Assembly: GCA_003020925.1 (NCBI GenBank)
Contig: PXRT01000004.1
Span: forward strand, 56,917 to 120,916
Direction of reading: 5' to 3'
Source: Halobacteriales archaeon QS_6_64_34
GTDB taxonomy: Archaea; Halobacteriota; Halobacteria; Halobacteriales; Haloarculaceae
Length of the DNA stretch: 64,000 nt
The notes under the pieces were generated by a model. That model had not been told where the DNA came from and ran no database searches. It was given only the letters and a program-made list of their open reading frames with translations. Shown here in pieces: positions 8,134 through 16,900 of this stretch (positions within the stretch are counted from its first letter, which is position 1; each line of letters begins with the position of its first letter). Position numbers and translations under genes: made by a program.

Positions 8134-10142
8134 GCCGACTGCGACAGCCCCGCGTGCAGGCGGCGCTCGTCGCAATCGTCGGCGGTCTCCTCGTCTACAC
8201 CGTCGCGAACGTCGTCTTTCCGTACCACACCTCCAATCACGACGAGGCGGTGTATCTCCAGCAGGCCGCGATGTTACTGGAGGGACAGCTGTTTCTCCGC
8301 CCGCCGGTCGACGGCCCGTTCCGGCCGTGGTTCTTCGTCGAGAGCGGGCGGGGCCTGTACTCCAAATACACGCCGCCGACGGCGGCGATGTTCGCCGTCG
8401 GGAAGCTACTCGGCGGGTACCGTATCGCGCTCGGACTCGTCGCGACCGGCGCGCTCGCGGGGACCTACCACACCGTCCGCGAGGCCTTCGACGCCCGGAC
8501 CGGCGTCGTCGCCACGGTTCTAATGCTCGCCTCTCCCCTGTTCGTCGTGGAAGCCTCGGTCTTTCTCTCGTACGTGCCAGCGATGTGCTGGAACCTCGCC
8601 TTCGCGGCGTTGTACCTCCATGCCGACCGGACCGGGAGCCGCCGGACGGCCACACTGGCCGGGCTGGCGGTCGGTGTCGCCTTCTTCACTCGCCCGTACA
8701 CGGCAGTCCTGTTCGCGACGCCGTTTATCTTCCATGCGCTGTGGTCGCTCCGCGAACGGGGGCGGGCGGTCCTCGACCGCGTCGGGCTGACGGCCCTGTT
8801 CGGATTGGTCGGCGTCGCGGTCACGCTTTGCTACAACGCCGTGATGACCGGCCATCCGACCGTGTTCCCCTATCAGGCGTTCGCGCCGCTAGACGACTTG
8901 GGCTTTGGCCACCGTGAGATAGCCGGCTACTCGCGGACCTTCACCCCGCAGCTATCGCTACGAGTGAACGCAGAGGTGCTGTGGCTGTTCGCGACGGAGT
9001 GGGTCGTCGCCGGCCCGCTCGGGACACTCGCCGCGCTGGTGGGTCTCCGGACCGTCCGCCGGCGCGGGTTCGACGACCGCCAGCTCGCACTCGCCGGGCT
9101 GGGCCTCAGTATCCCGCTTGGGAACCTCTTCTTCTGGGGGAATCTAAACGTCCTCGGCGAACTCGCCGACCCCTCGGACGGACTCATCTCCTTTTTTGGT
9201 CCGTACTACCACACGGACCTGCTCGTCCCCGTCGTCGCCTTCGGGGCCGTTGGCCTCCTCGCTACGGTCGAGTGGGCCCACGAGACGCTGCCCCGTCACG
9301 TGAGCGCCCGACGGGCGAAACCGGCCGTAACCGCGCTGTTGCTCGTCGGGGCTACCGTGGGAGCCGGGGCCACCGTCGCTGCGGTCGCCGCCCCGGTCGG
9401 CGAGAACTACGACGTGACCCGGCAGTACGAGCAGGCCTACGAGCCCTTCGAGGGCCGGGACCTGGACGACACCGTTGTCTTCCTGCCCCGGACCTACGGC
9501 GACTGGCTCAACCACCCGTTCCAGACACTCCGCAACGACCCCGACTTCGACGGCGAGACGGTGTATGCCATGCAGCGCCAGCAGTTCGCCGTAATCGACA
9601 GCTACCCCGACCGGAGCTACTACCGGTACGTCTACCGGGGGCAGTGGGCGCCGTTCCTCGACCGGTCCGTCGAGCCTCGGCTCCAGCGCGTGCGGACGAC
9701 CAGCGGGGAGGCGGTGACGACCGACATCACGGCGACAGTGCCTGCAGCAGCCGAGTCGGTCACTATCCAGATAACTAACGGGACCGCAAACACCAGCGCG
9801 AACGAGTACACGACCGCAACCGACTCCTCGCTGGTCTCCCTGCAGCTTCGCACCGACGCGAACCGGAGTCGACTCACGGGCGACAGTATCGAGGACAGCA
9901 TCGGCGTCCCGACGCCCGAGCGGGGGACAGTGACGGTCGTCGCCTTCGTCGACTACGGCGCGGACCGAGCCGTAAAGTACCGCTGGGCCCTCCCGGTAAA
10001 CGGGACTGACTCGGGCGTGCGGGTCCTGACGCCGCGAACGGAGGTGTGCTGGTCCGAACGGCTCTGTGGCGGCCAGGCTGCATACGTTCCCGGGGCCCAC
10101 CGAGACGGAATCGCACTCAACGCTACGGTGAGACAGGGATGA
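8130..10142 (+). CDS. GT-C fold membrane glycosyltransferase (GT39/ArnT-like)
   Basis: A 670-residue integral membrane protein. The first extracytoplasmic loop holds the acidic motif SNHDEAVYLQ (residues about 35-44), the GT-C signature seen in ArnT/PMT-like transferases that use lipid-phosphate sugars. About ten hydrophobic helices fill residues 10-420. A soluble, Asp/Thr-rich domain facing outward follows, with SANEYTTATDSSL-type beta-rich sequence. It overlaps the ABC ATPase stop by four bases (ATGA) and itself overlaps the next gene, so it may be transcribed with the iron importer. Donor and acceptor are unknown; surface glycoprotein or glycolipid modification is inferred from the family. 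Confidence 0.72.
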   Translation: MSRLRQPRVQAALVAIVGGLLVYTVANVVFPYHTSNHDEAVYLQQAAMLLEGQLFLRPPVDGPFRPWFFVESGRGLYSKYTPPTAAMFAVGKLLGGYRIALGLVATGALAGTYHTVREAFDARTGVVATVLMLASPLFVVEASVFLSYVPAMCWNLAFAALYLHADRTGSRRTATLAGLAVGVAFFTRPYTAVLFATPFIFHALWSLRERGRAVLDRVGLTALFGLVGVAVTLCYNAVMTGHPTVFPYQAFAPLDDLGFGHREIAGYSRTFTPQLSLRVNAEVLWLFATEWVVAGPLGTLAALVGLRTVRRRGFDDRQLALAGLGLSIPLGNLFFWGNLNVLGELADPSDGLISFFGPYYHTDLLVPVVAFGAVGLLATVEWAHETLPRHVSARRAKPAVTALLLVGATVGAGATVAAVAAPVGENYDVTRQYEQAYEPFEGRDLDDTVVFLPRTYGDWLNHPFQTLRNDPDFDGETVYAMQRQQFAVIDSYPDRSYYRYVYRGQWAPFLDRSVEPRLQRVRTTSGEAVTTDITATVPAAAESVTIQITNGTANTSANEYTTATDSSLVSLQLRTDANRSRLTGDSIEDSIGVPTPERGTVTVVAFVDYGADRAVKYRWALPVNGTDSGVRVLTPRTEVCWSERLCGGQAAYVPGAHRDGIALNATVRQG

Positions 10143-10684
10143 CGGAACTCGACAGACGCGACGTGTTGAAAGCGCTGGGCGCGGCCGGCATCACCGTCGG
10201 CACCGGCACAGCGCTGCTGGAATGGGCCGATGACGACGAGGAAAGCGGCGACCCGGTCGTCACGGACCACGAGCGCCGCACGCTGCATGCGGTCGCACGG
10301 ACGGTCTACCCAAGCGAGGTCAGCGCCATCCCCTCGTTCGTCGACGGCTACATGTCCCGACGGTTGCGGGCCGACCTCGACCGGGTCGACGCCGTCCTCG
10401 ACGCCCTGTCGGCGCTCGATAGCTACGCCCGCGAGTGGGAAGACGCGGACTTCCGGGAGCTGACGCCGGCAAAACAGGACGAGACGCTCCGAGCGATGGG
10501 CGTCGACAAGGCCGACCCGGTTCCCGACGGCGACCCCCGGGAACGGGTCCGCTACTATCTGGTCAACGAACTGGTGTACGGGCTCTACACCTCGCCCACC
10601 GGCGGGGAGCTCGTCGGCATCGAGAACCCACAGGGGTATCCCGGCGGGACCGGGAGCTACCAGCAGCCGCCCGACGGGCAGTGA
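10139..10684 (+). CDS. gluconate 2-dehydrogenase subunit 3-like protein, Tat signal
   Basis: A protein of about 181 residues from the ATG at 10139, which overlaps the previous stop (ATGA). The in-frame sequence before this ATG is the previous gene read in another frame, so I reject an earlier start. The N terminus DRRDVLKALGAAGITVG is a twin-arginine signal. The body (DHERRTLHAVARTVYPSEVSAIPSF..., ending in a Gly/Pro-rich segment with GYPGG) resembles the small gamma subunit of membrane-bound gluconate or sorbitol dehydrogenases, which helps export and activity of a flavin GMC subunit. No GMC subunit is encoded nearby, so its partner is elsewhere or it is an orphan. Confidence 0.66.
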   Translation: MTELDRRDVLKALGAAGITVGTGTALLEWADDDEESGDPVVTDHERRTLHAVARTVYPSEVSAIPSFVDGYMSRRLRADLDRVDAVLDALSALDSYAREWEDADFRELTPAKQDETLRAMGVDKADPVPDGDPRERVRYYLVNELVYGLYTSPTGGELVGIENPQGYPGGTGSYQQPPDGQ

Positions 10685-11029
10685 CTACAACACCCGGAGC
10701 CGGTACCCTTCGGCCGCGCCCTCGTCGGTGACGCGACCGGCCTCGCTGGCCGCGTCGAGAATCTCCGCGACGAACTCTTTCGGTACGTGCACGCCGATGA
10801 AATCGGTCGCGTTGCTGTCGACGACTAGTCGTGCCATCGTCCGTTCGGTCCCATCGTCGTTGTAGATGCTCCCGACTTTCTCGCCGTCACGCAGGAACCG
10901 TAGCGTCACGTCCGTCGGTTCGACCTCGTCGAAGGTGACCTCGAACACCATCTCGTCGGTCTCCATCCGGGCGAGCATACGGCCGTCGTGTTCGGTAACG
11001 AGCATGACGCCATTATGAACGTCAGCCAC
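10685..11029 (-). CDS. conserved hypothetical protein, 114 residues
   Basis: A small acidic protein with no signal peptide or membrane helix. It looks like a beta-rich N-terminal half (HDGRMLARMETDEMVFEVTF) and a C-terminal helix (VPKEFVAEILDAASEAG). The start is a GTG at 11029; an ATG at 11005 in the same frame would remove eight residues. It lies 12 bases after the GT2 glycosyltransferase stop on the same strand and converges on the gluconate-dehydrogenase-like gene, ending immediately next to it. I do not recognise the family and assign no function. Confidence 0.6.
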   Translation of the reverse strand: MADVHNGVMLVTEHDGRMLARMETDEMVFEVTFDEVEPTDVTLRFLRDGEKVGSIYNDDGTERTMARLVVDSNATDFIGVHVPKEFVAEILDAASEAGRVTDEGAAEGYRLRVL

Positions 11030-11030
11030 T

Positions 11031-11044
11031 TAGGTTGCAACCTA
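11031..11044. other. perfect 14-base palindrome at a gene junction
   Basis: TAGGTTGCAACCTA is its own reverse complement. It contains the stop codon of the GT2 gene (11042-11044) and lies one base before the GTG start of the 114-residue gene. It could be an operator for that small gene or chance; I see no second copy in the window. Confidence 0.3.
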
Positions 11045-11752
11045 CCGCAGCCGCTCCTCGACGGCGACTTTCAGGATGGACTTGGCGATGGCTGCTCCGC
11101 CCTCGAAGGGGTCGAGTTTGGTTTCGCCCTTGCGCTCGTCGTACTCGATGGGGCGTTCGCGCACGTCGTAGCCCCGCATCAGCGGGCGCATCAACAGCTC
11201 CGCCGAGAGGCCGGTGTTTTCCGTCCACCGAATCTTGTGGAGGAGTTCCCGTCGGTAGGCCCGCATCCCGGTCGTCGTGTCGTGGACGCGCTTGCCCATC
11301 GCGACGGAGGCGAGCAGGGCAAATAGCTCGTTGCCGAGCTTGTTCAGCCCCGGCATCTCGTCGGCGCCGTAGTAGAGCCGGTCACCGCTGACGACGTCGG
11401 CGCCGTCGTTGATTTCTTCGAGGAAGTCGGGGAGCCGTCCCATCGGATAGGTGTCGTCACAGTCTGTGGTGACGACGACGGGGCGCTCGGGCGCCAGGAC
11501 GGCCGCGCGGACGGCGACGCCGTACCCCTGGGGTTCCTGCTCGATGACTGTCCCACCGTGTTCGCGGGCGATATCGGGCGTGCGGTCGCTGGAGCCGTCG
11601 ACACAGACCACCTCTGCGCGGCCGCCGGTGACGGTCTCGATGTCCTCTAGAACGGTCGCGATTGCGTCTTCCTCGTTGTAAGTACCCATCACGACGGCGA
11701 GGTCGTCGAACGTGTACGCCGAATCGGTCTCTCGGGACTGCCGTGAACTCAT
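11042..11752 (-). CDS. glycosyltransferase family 2 (dolichol-phosphate sugar synthase-like)
   Basis: A 236-residue soluble GT-A enzyme. The nucleotide-sugar site begins VVMGTYNEEDAIATVLEDI at about residue 20. The first acidic motif is CVDGSSDRTP, and the metal-binding aspartates are in TTDCDDTYPMG near residue 97. GMRAYRRELL near residue 165 is typical of dolichyl-phosphate mannose/glucose synthases and of the haloarchaeal AglJ/AglD soluble domains. It lacks the C-terminal membrane domain. It probably loads a sugar on a polyprenyl phosphate for protein N-glycosylation or glycolipids. An iron-box-like sequence 34 bases upstream suggests metal-dependent control. Confidence 0.75.
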   Translation of the reverse strand: MSSRQSRETDSAYTFDDLAVVMGTYNEEDAIATVLEDIETVTGGRAEVVCVDGSSDRTPDIAREHGGTVIEQEPQGYGVAVRAAVLAPERPVVVTTDCDDTYPMGRLPDFLEEINDGADVVSGDRLYYGADEMPGLNKLGNELFALLASVAMGKRVHDTTTGMRAYRRELLHKIRWTENTGLSAELLMRPLMRGYDVRERPIEYDERKGETKLDPFEGGAAIAKSILKVAVEERLR

Positions 11753-11785
11753 TACGATAGCACTCTCGCTGGGGGGTTTAGTAAG

Positions 11786-11801
11786 TTTAGGTTCGCCAAA
11801 A
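11786..11801. promoter_or_regulatory. imperfect iron-box upstream of the GT2 gene
   Basis: TTTAGG-TTCG-CCAAAA: a perfect left arm, the same 4-base spacer, and one mismatch in the right arm compared with the palindromes at 2993 and 4206. It lies 34-49 bases upstream of the GT2 start, next to the AT-rich stretch that probably holds its TATA box. Confidence 0.45.
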
Positions 11802-11842
11802 ACAATGTAGGCGATTCAGTGCATGCGCCGTTGTCCGAGCGC

Positions 11843-12895
11843 TCATACGGTGGGCGGGGCGTCCCGCCCCACTCGTATCTCGTAGGCCTCGATGTCCTCG
11901 TAGGCGGCGACCTGTCCGCCCACGTCGACTGGGCCGTCATCGGTCACGACGACGAGCGTCGCCACCTCGCGGTTCGGGCTGAAGGAGACCTCGTCGACGC
12001 GACCCTGGACGACCCAGCTGTCGCCCGACTCGACCTCGCGGCCCTCGATAGTGGCGTAGAACTCACCATCCAGGGTCGCCAGGTCGGAGATACACCGCCG
12101 GATGGTCCCGTAGCGGCGCGGGAACGAAAGTTCCGACTCGTCGACGGCTATCTCGTCGGCCGTCGTCCAGAGGACGGTGTTGAGAAAGCCCGAGACCAGA
12201 AAGCCAAGCTCCGAGCGGTTGAAGATGACGCCGTAGCGGTCGGGGACGCCCTGGACGGACTCCCGGGTGGCGTACATCGAGTAGTTCCCGTCGGCTACGG
12301 CCACTACCGGTGTCGTGATGCCCCGGCGCCCCTTCACCGTGGTCGCGACGCGATTGTAGTCGAAATCGGACGGCTCGGGCGCTTCTGCAGCCGGCGACAG
12401 CAGGATTTCGATGGCGATACCGGCCTCCTGGCGACTCCTGAGCGTGCTCTCGAAGCGTTCGAGCAGCGAGGGCGTAAGCGAGAGCATCAGCTCGTACTCG
12501 GCGGCGTCGATGATATCCTCCAGATACCGCAGGATGGTGGGTCTGGATTTGACCAGCGAGACGGCTTCGGGCTCTCTGGCGGGCGCGGTGTACCGCGAGG
12601 AGAGGTCCTCGACCAGTTCGTCCAGCGAGTCCTGGATGTCGCCAAAGGACTCGCGGGGGTCGATGGCGAGTACCTTCATCGGCCGGGACTCCTTTAGTTC
12701 GACCAGGCCGACCTCGCCGAGGCTCCTGACAGTGTCGTAGACGCGGGGCTGTGGGATATCCGTCCGCTCGGCTATCTCCGAAGCGGTCAGCTCCCCGTGC
12801 TGGAGGACCGCCAGATACGCGGCTATCTCGTACTCGCCGAGGTTGAACCGCGAGATGACCGCCTCCAGGGCCGCCTCCAGGTCGTCGGATGGCAT
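11843..12895 (-). CDS. TrmB-family transcriptional regulator
   Basis: A 350-residue protein. An N-terminal winged helix (residues about 10-80: YEIAAYLAVLQHGELTASEI, then PQPRVYDTVRSLGEVGLVEL) is the TrmB DNA-binding domain. Residues about 110-230 resemble the PLD-like region, and the C-terminal beta-rich domain corresponds to the sugar-sensing part of TrmB. Members repress or activate sugar transport and central carbon genes. It stands alone between the GT2 gene and a DUF7344 gene, and no sugar gene is adjacent, so its target is not obvious from position. It is a paralogue of the regulator at 25382. Confidence 0.82.
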   Translation of the reverse strand: MPSDDLEAALEAVISRFNLGEYEIAAYLAVLQHGELTASEIAERTDIPQPRVYDTVRSLGEVGLVELKESRPMKVLAIDPRESFGDIQDSLDELVEDLSSRYTAPAREPEAVSLVKSRPTILRYLEDIIDAAEYELMLSLTPSLLERFESTLRSRQEAGIAIEILLSPAAEAPEPSDFDYNRVATTVKGRRGITTPVVAVADGNYSMYATRESVQGVPDRYGVIFNRSELGFLVSGFLNTVLWTTADEIAVDESELSFPRRYGTIRRCISDLATLDGEFYATIEGREVESGDSWVVQGRVDEVSFSPNREVATLVVVTDDGPVDVGGQVAAYEDIEAYEIRVGRDAPPTV

Positions 12896-13026
12896 ACGGA
12901 CGTGGGTTGGCCGGACCGCTACAAAGAAGTTCGGACCGTCGGTGTTCTCAACGCCTCCTCGACCGAGCTATGTTCGCCGATGCCATCTGGCTCCGACGCG
13001 CCGGTGAGACGTCACCGAAACTCCGG

Positions 13027-13704
13027 TTAGGACATGGAGTGCATCCACGGAACGGACAATTGTGGATGGCCTGCGTACGCGACCGTCTGCTCGCCGGAGT
13101 CATACTCGACCAATCCCGTGTCCGCCAGCTTCGGGAGGTGGACGTGAGTGAGCTGCGCGAGAATCTCATCGACGGTGTCCGCCGGGACCTCGGCTTCAGC
13201 GATGCCCTGTTCTTTCGCGCCGAGTTCACGCGCCAGCGTGTCCGTGTAGATGGGGGTGAGCTGATGGCTAAGCACGTCGAGGATAGTCCGGCGGCGACCG
13301 TCTGCGAGCGCCCGGAAAAGCTCAGCGAGTGAGTCACTGGTGGTATCCGAGTCCGAACGGATGACGGCACTGATCCTCTCGTCATCGAACACAGGGTGGT
13401 CAGTGATTGCAATTCTTTTCCCATCTGTATCGTTCACAATCAGTTTAGCAGCTTCTAGTTTCGGTAGATGCGTGTGATAGAGCACGTGACTCGCCTGCTG
13501 AACGTCTCTGTCTGACTCCGCTATGTCCGAGTGACCGCTCGAAACCAGGCGCGTGGCGAGCTCTCGCCGGCTCAACGAGTTCGGTGCCTGCTCGTCGAGA
13601 ATCCCGAGAACTCGACGGCGGTCACTGCTTGCCAAGCAGTCAAAGACGGCGTTCAGCGACCGCTCTTCCGGACTCTCGGTGTTGGAGGACTGGGTTGTAG
13701 TCAT
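13027..13704 (-). CDS. tandem DUF7344 winged-helix regulator
   Basis: A 225-residue protein made of two similar winged-helix units: residues about 15-105 (LNAVFDCLASSDRRRVLGIL ... VLYHTHLPKLEAAKLI) and about 125-220 (LAELFRALADGRRRTILDVL ... LTHVHLPKLADTGLVEYD). The repeated R-R-x-(I/V)-L and H-(T/V)-HLPKL pattern is characteristic of the haloarchaeal DUF7344 group, inferred to be DNA-binding. It is divergently transcribed from the large sensor-regulator at 13917 with 212 bases between them, so the pair may share a control region. The ligand and targets are unknown. Confidence 0.74.
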   Translation of the reverse strand: MTTTQSSNTESPEERSLNAVFDCLASSDRRRVLGILDEQAPNSLSRRELATRLVSSGHSDIAESDRDVQQASHVLYHTHLPKLEAAKLIVNDTDGKRIAITDHPVFDDERISAVIRSDSDTTSDSLAELFRALADGRRRTILDVLSHQLTPIYTDTLARELGAKEQGIAEAEVPADTVDEILAQLTHVHLPKLADTGLVEYDSGEQTVAYAGHPQLSVPWMHSMS

Positions 13705-13916
13705 ATGGTGCGTACTCCTACGGAGACCCCCCGTCCAAGTAAGGAAATTCTAGAAGTGATTAGGGGGGAGTCGACGCGATAGACGGTCAGTTTACACACC
13801 AGGTAGCGACTAATAGTTACCCGGTGGTTTCGAGGAACGACCGACTATTTGTGAGTCCGTTGGTGCCAGTGAATTCCATCGACGGAGATTAATGTCAGCG
13901 GCTGTATAATATTGCA

Positions 13917-16900
13917 ATGGCCTCGGAACCGTTGACTGACCGCCTCCGCGAAACGCTCGCTCTCTTCCAGGCGGAAGGAGAGCCGCTGACGACGGCTGAA
14001 GTGGCGGACTCCCTCGATGTCGGTCGCCGGACGACCTACGGGCGGCTCGAAACGCTCGTCGAACACGACCGACTCGAGACGAAGAAAGTCGGCGCGAACG
14101 CACGGGTTTGGTGGCGGCCATCGATGACCCCCAGTGCGAACGCGCGAGAGTGGCCGGCTGTCGCAGAATCGCTGGTCGATGACGTTCTTGACGGCGTCGC
14201 GGTTGGCATCTTCGTTCTCGACGAGAACCTCGAGATCGCCTGGCTCAACGAGGCGGCCGAACGGTATTTCGGACTCGACCGGCAGGAAGTGCTCGGCGGC
14301 CACAAGGGCGCGCTCGTCAGTGAACGCATCGCGCCGATAATCGAGGATTCAGACAGGTTCGCGGAGACAGTGCTTGCGACCTACGACGACAAATCCTACA
14401 CCGAGCAGTTCGAGTGTCGCGTGACCGCCGGCGACGGGCGCGAGGCGCGCTGGCTCGAACACCGGAGCAAGCCCATCGAAGCTGGCGCGTACGCGGATGG
14501 TCGGGTCGAGGTGTATTACGATATCACGGACCGCAAGCGTCGGGAGGCCGAACGCGAGTTGCAGTACGAGACGACGCGCGACATCGCCGAGGCCGAAACC
14601 TTCGAGGACGGGTTACGGGCGACACTACAGGACGTTTGCGAACTGACTGACTGGGAGTATGGCGAGGTCTGGCTCCCGACGGACAACGGGAAGCTACGGC
14701 GGACGGATATCGACTATCACGGCGACGAGTTCGCCGAGTTCGCGGCCTTCACGGAGGGACATACGGTCGGTCGGAACGAGGGGCTCCCCGGGCGCGTGTG
14801 GGCGACCGGAGCGTTCGAGTGGGCAGCGGACCTTTCGAGTGGTTCGGCCGACGCGTATCTACGGCGCGAGTGGGCCCTGAAAGCCGAACTGAAATCGTCG
14901 CTCGGTGTGCCAGTCGTCGCGGACGGTAACGTCGTGGCCGTGCTTACCTTCCTCATGAGCGAGGCCCGAGACACCGACGACCGACTGGTCGAAGTTGTCT
15001 CCTCCGTCACGGCGGGGCTCGGAAATCTCGTCGTTCGGCGACAGGCCGAGGAGGAGCGGCAACACGAACAGGACCTTATTGACCAAATCCTCGCAGTGAG
15101 TCCAGTTGGGATACAGGTGCTGAACGCGGACGGGGAGATAACGCGGATGAACGACCGTGCGCGGGATATTCTCGAAATTCCCGACGACCAAGCCGAGTCC
15201 TATACACCCGCAGAACGAACGACCTACAACGCGGATGGAGAACGTATTCCTCACGATGAGCATCCCTTCTCGCGGGCGCTAAAAACTGGTGAAGCGGTGT
15301 TTGACTGCCAAGTCAAAGTCGAGCTTCCCGACGGTAAACAACGGTGGTTGCTAATCAACGCGGCCCCGATTCTCGATGCCGAGGGCGAGGTCGAACGAGT
15401 GGTTACGACCGGGGAGGATATCACGCAGCTCAAGGAGCAAACTCGCCGTCTCGAACGCCAGCGTGAGGAACTCAGGACGGAACTCGACGAGATATTCGAG
15501 CGTATCTCGGACGGCTTCTACGCGCTCGATAACGAGTTGCGGATTACCTACGTCAACGACCGCGCAGAGGCACTCCTCGGGCTAGACGAGTCGTCGGTGC
15601 TCGGGCAAGCTCTCGGAGAGACGATTAACCTTACCGACGAGTTCGAAGCCGCCCTCCATCGGGCCCTCGAAGAGCAGACTTCGGGCCACATCGAGGACTA
15701 CTTCGAACCGCTTGATGCCTGGTTCGAGACCACCATCTATCCCTCGGAGTCAGGGGTTTCAGTCCATTTCAGGGACGTTACTGAACGTAAGGAACGCGAG
15801 CGCACCCTCGAACAGTACGAGTCAGTCGCAGAAACCGCCTCGGACGTCATCCTCAGTATCGACGACCAGGGCCAAATACACAGTGTCAACTCCGCCGTCG
15901 AAGAGATGTTCGGCTATACGCCCGATGAACTGCTTGGTGAGTCGCTCGAGAGACTCGTGCCGGACCGGTTAACCGACGCCCACGACAGGGGCATGGGTCA
16001 GTATCTCCGGATGGGTGACCGCACGCTGAATGGGGACCACGTCGAGTTGCCCGGCGTCACCGCCGACGGCACCGAGATTCCGCTATCCATCTCCTTTAGC
16101 GAATACGAATACGACGGGCAACATTACTTCACCGGCATCGTTCGGGACATCAGCGAACGCAAGAACCGCGAGCGCGTCCTCCGCGAAATACACGACATCA
16201 TCTCGGACCGAGCACAGTCCTTCGAGGACCAGGTAGAGTCGCTGCTCCAACTCGGGCGGTCGGAGTTTGACACGCGATACGGCACGCTCTCGAATATACA
16301 GGGTGATGACTACGTCTTCGAATTCGTCGACGCGGACGACGACAGCATCCAGGCCGGGGACCGGGTGCCGGTATCAGCGACGGTCTGTGATATCGCCGCC
16401 AGCAAGGAAGAGACCGTCGTACTCGGTGACATCGAGCGCGATGCACCGGACGAAACCGACCGGACCGGGGTCACCGACTGGGGCATCTCGTGTTACCTCG
16501 GCGCCCCGGTCTTCGTCGACGACGACATCTACGGGACGTTTTGCTTCTACGACACGGAGACCCGGAGCGGGCAGTTCTCGGAATGGGCGGAGACGCTCAT
16601 CGACCTGATGAGCCGCTGGCTGAGCTACGAACTCCAGCGGCGAAAGACCAACGAGCGGCTCCACGAGCAAAACGAGCAACTGGCAGCACTGAACAGCCTC
16701 AACGAGGTCGTCTTGGAAATAGCGAACGCAGTCATCGAGCAGTCCACGCGCGAGGAAATCGAAGCGATAGCATGCGAGCGGCTCGCGGATTCGGACTCGT
16801 ACCGGCTCGCCTGGATTGGCGAGGTCGCGGCGAACTCCCGGGAAGTGAACGCACGGACTGAGGCGGGCGGAGAGGACTACCTCGACGACATCGTGATAAC

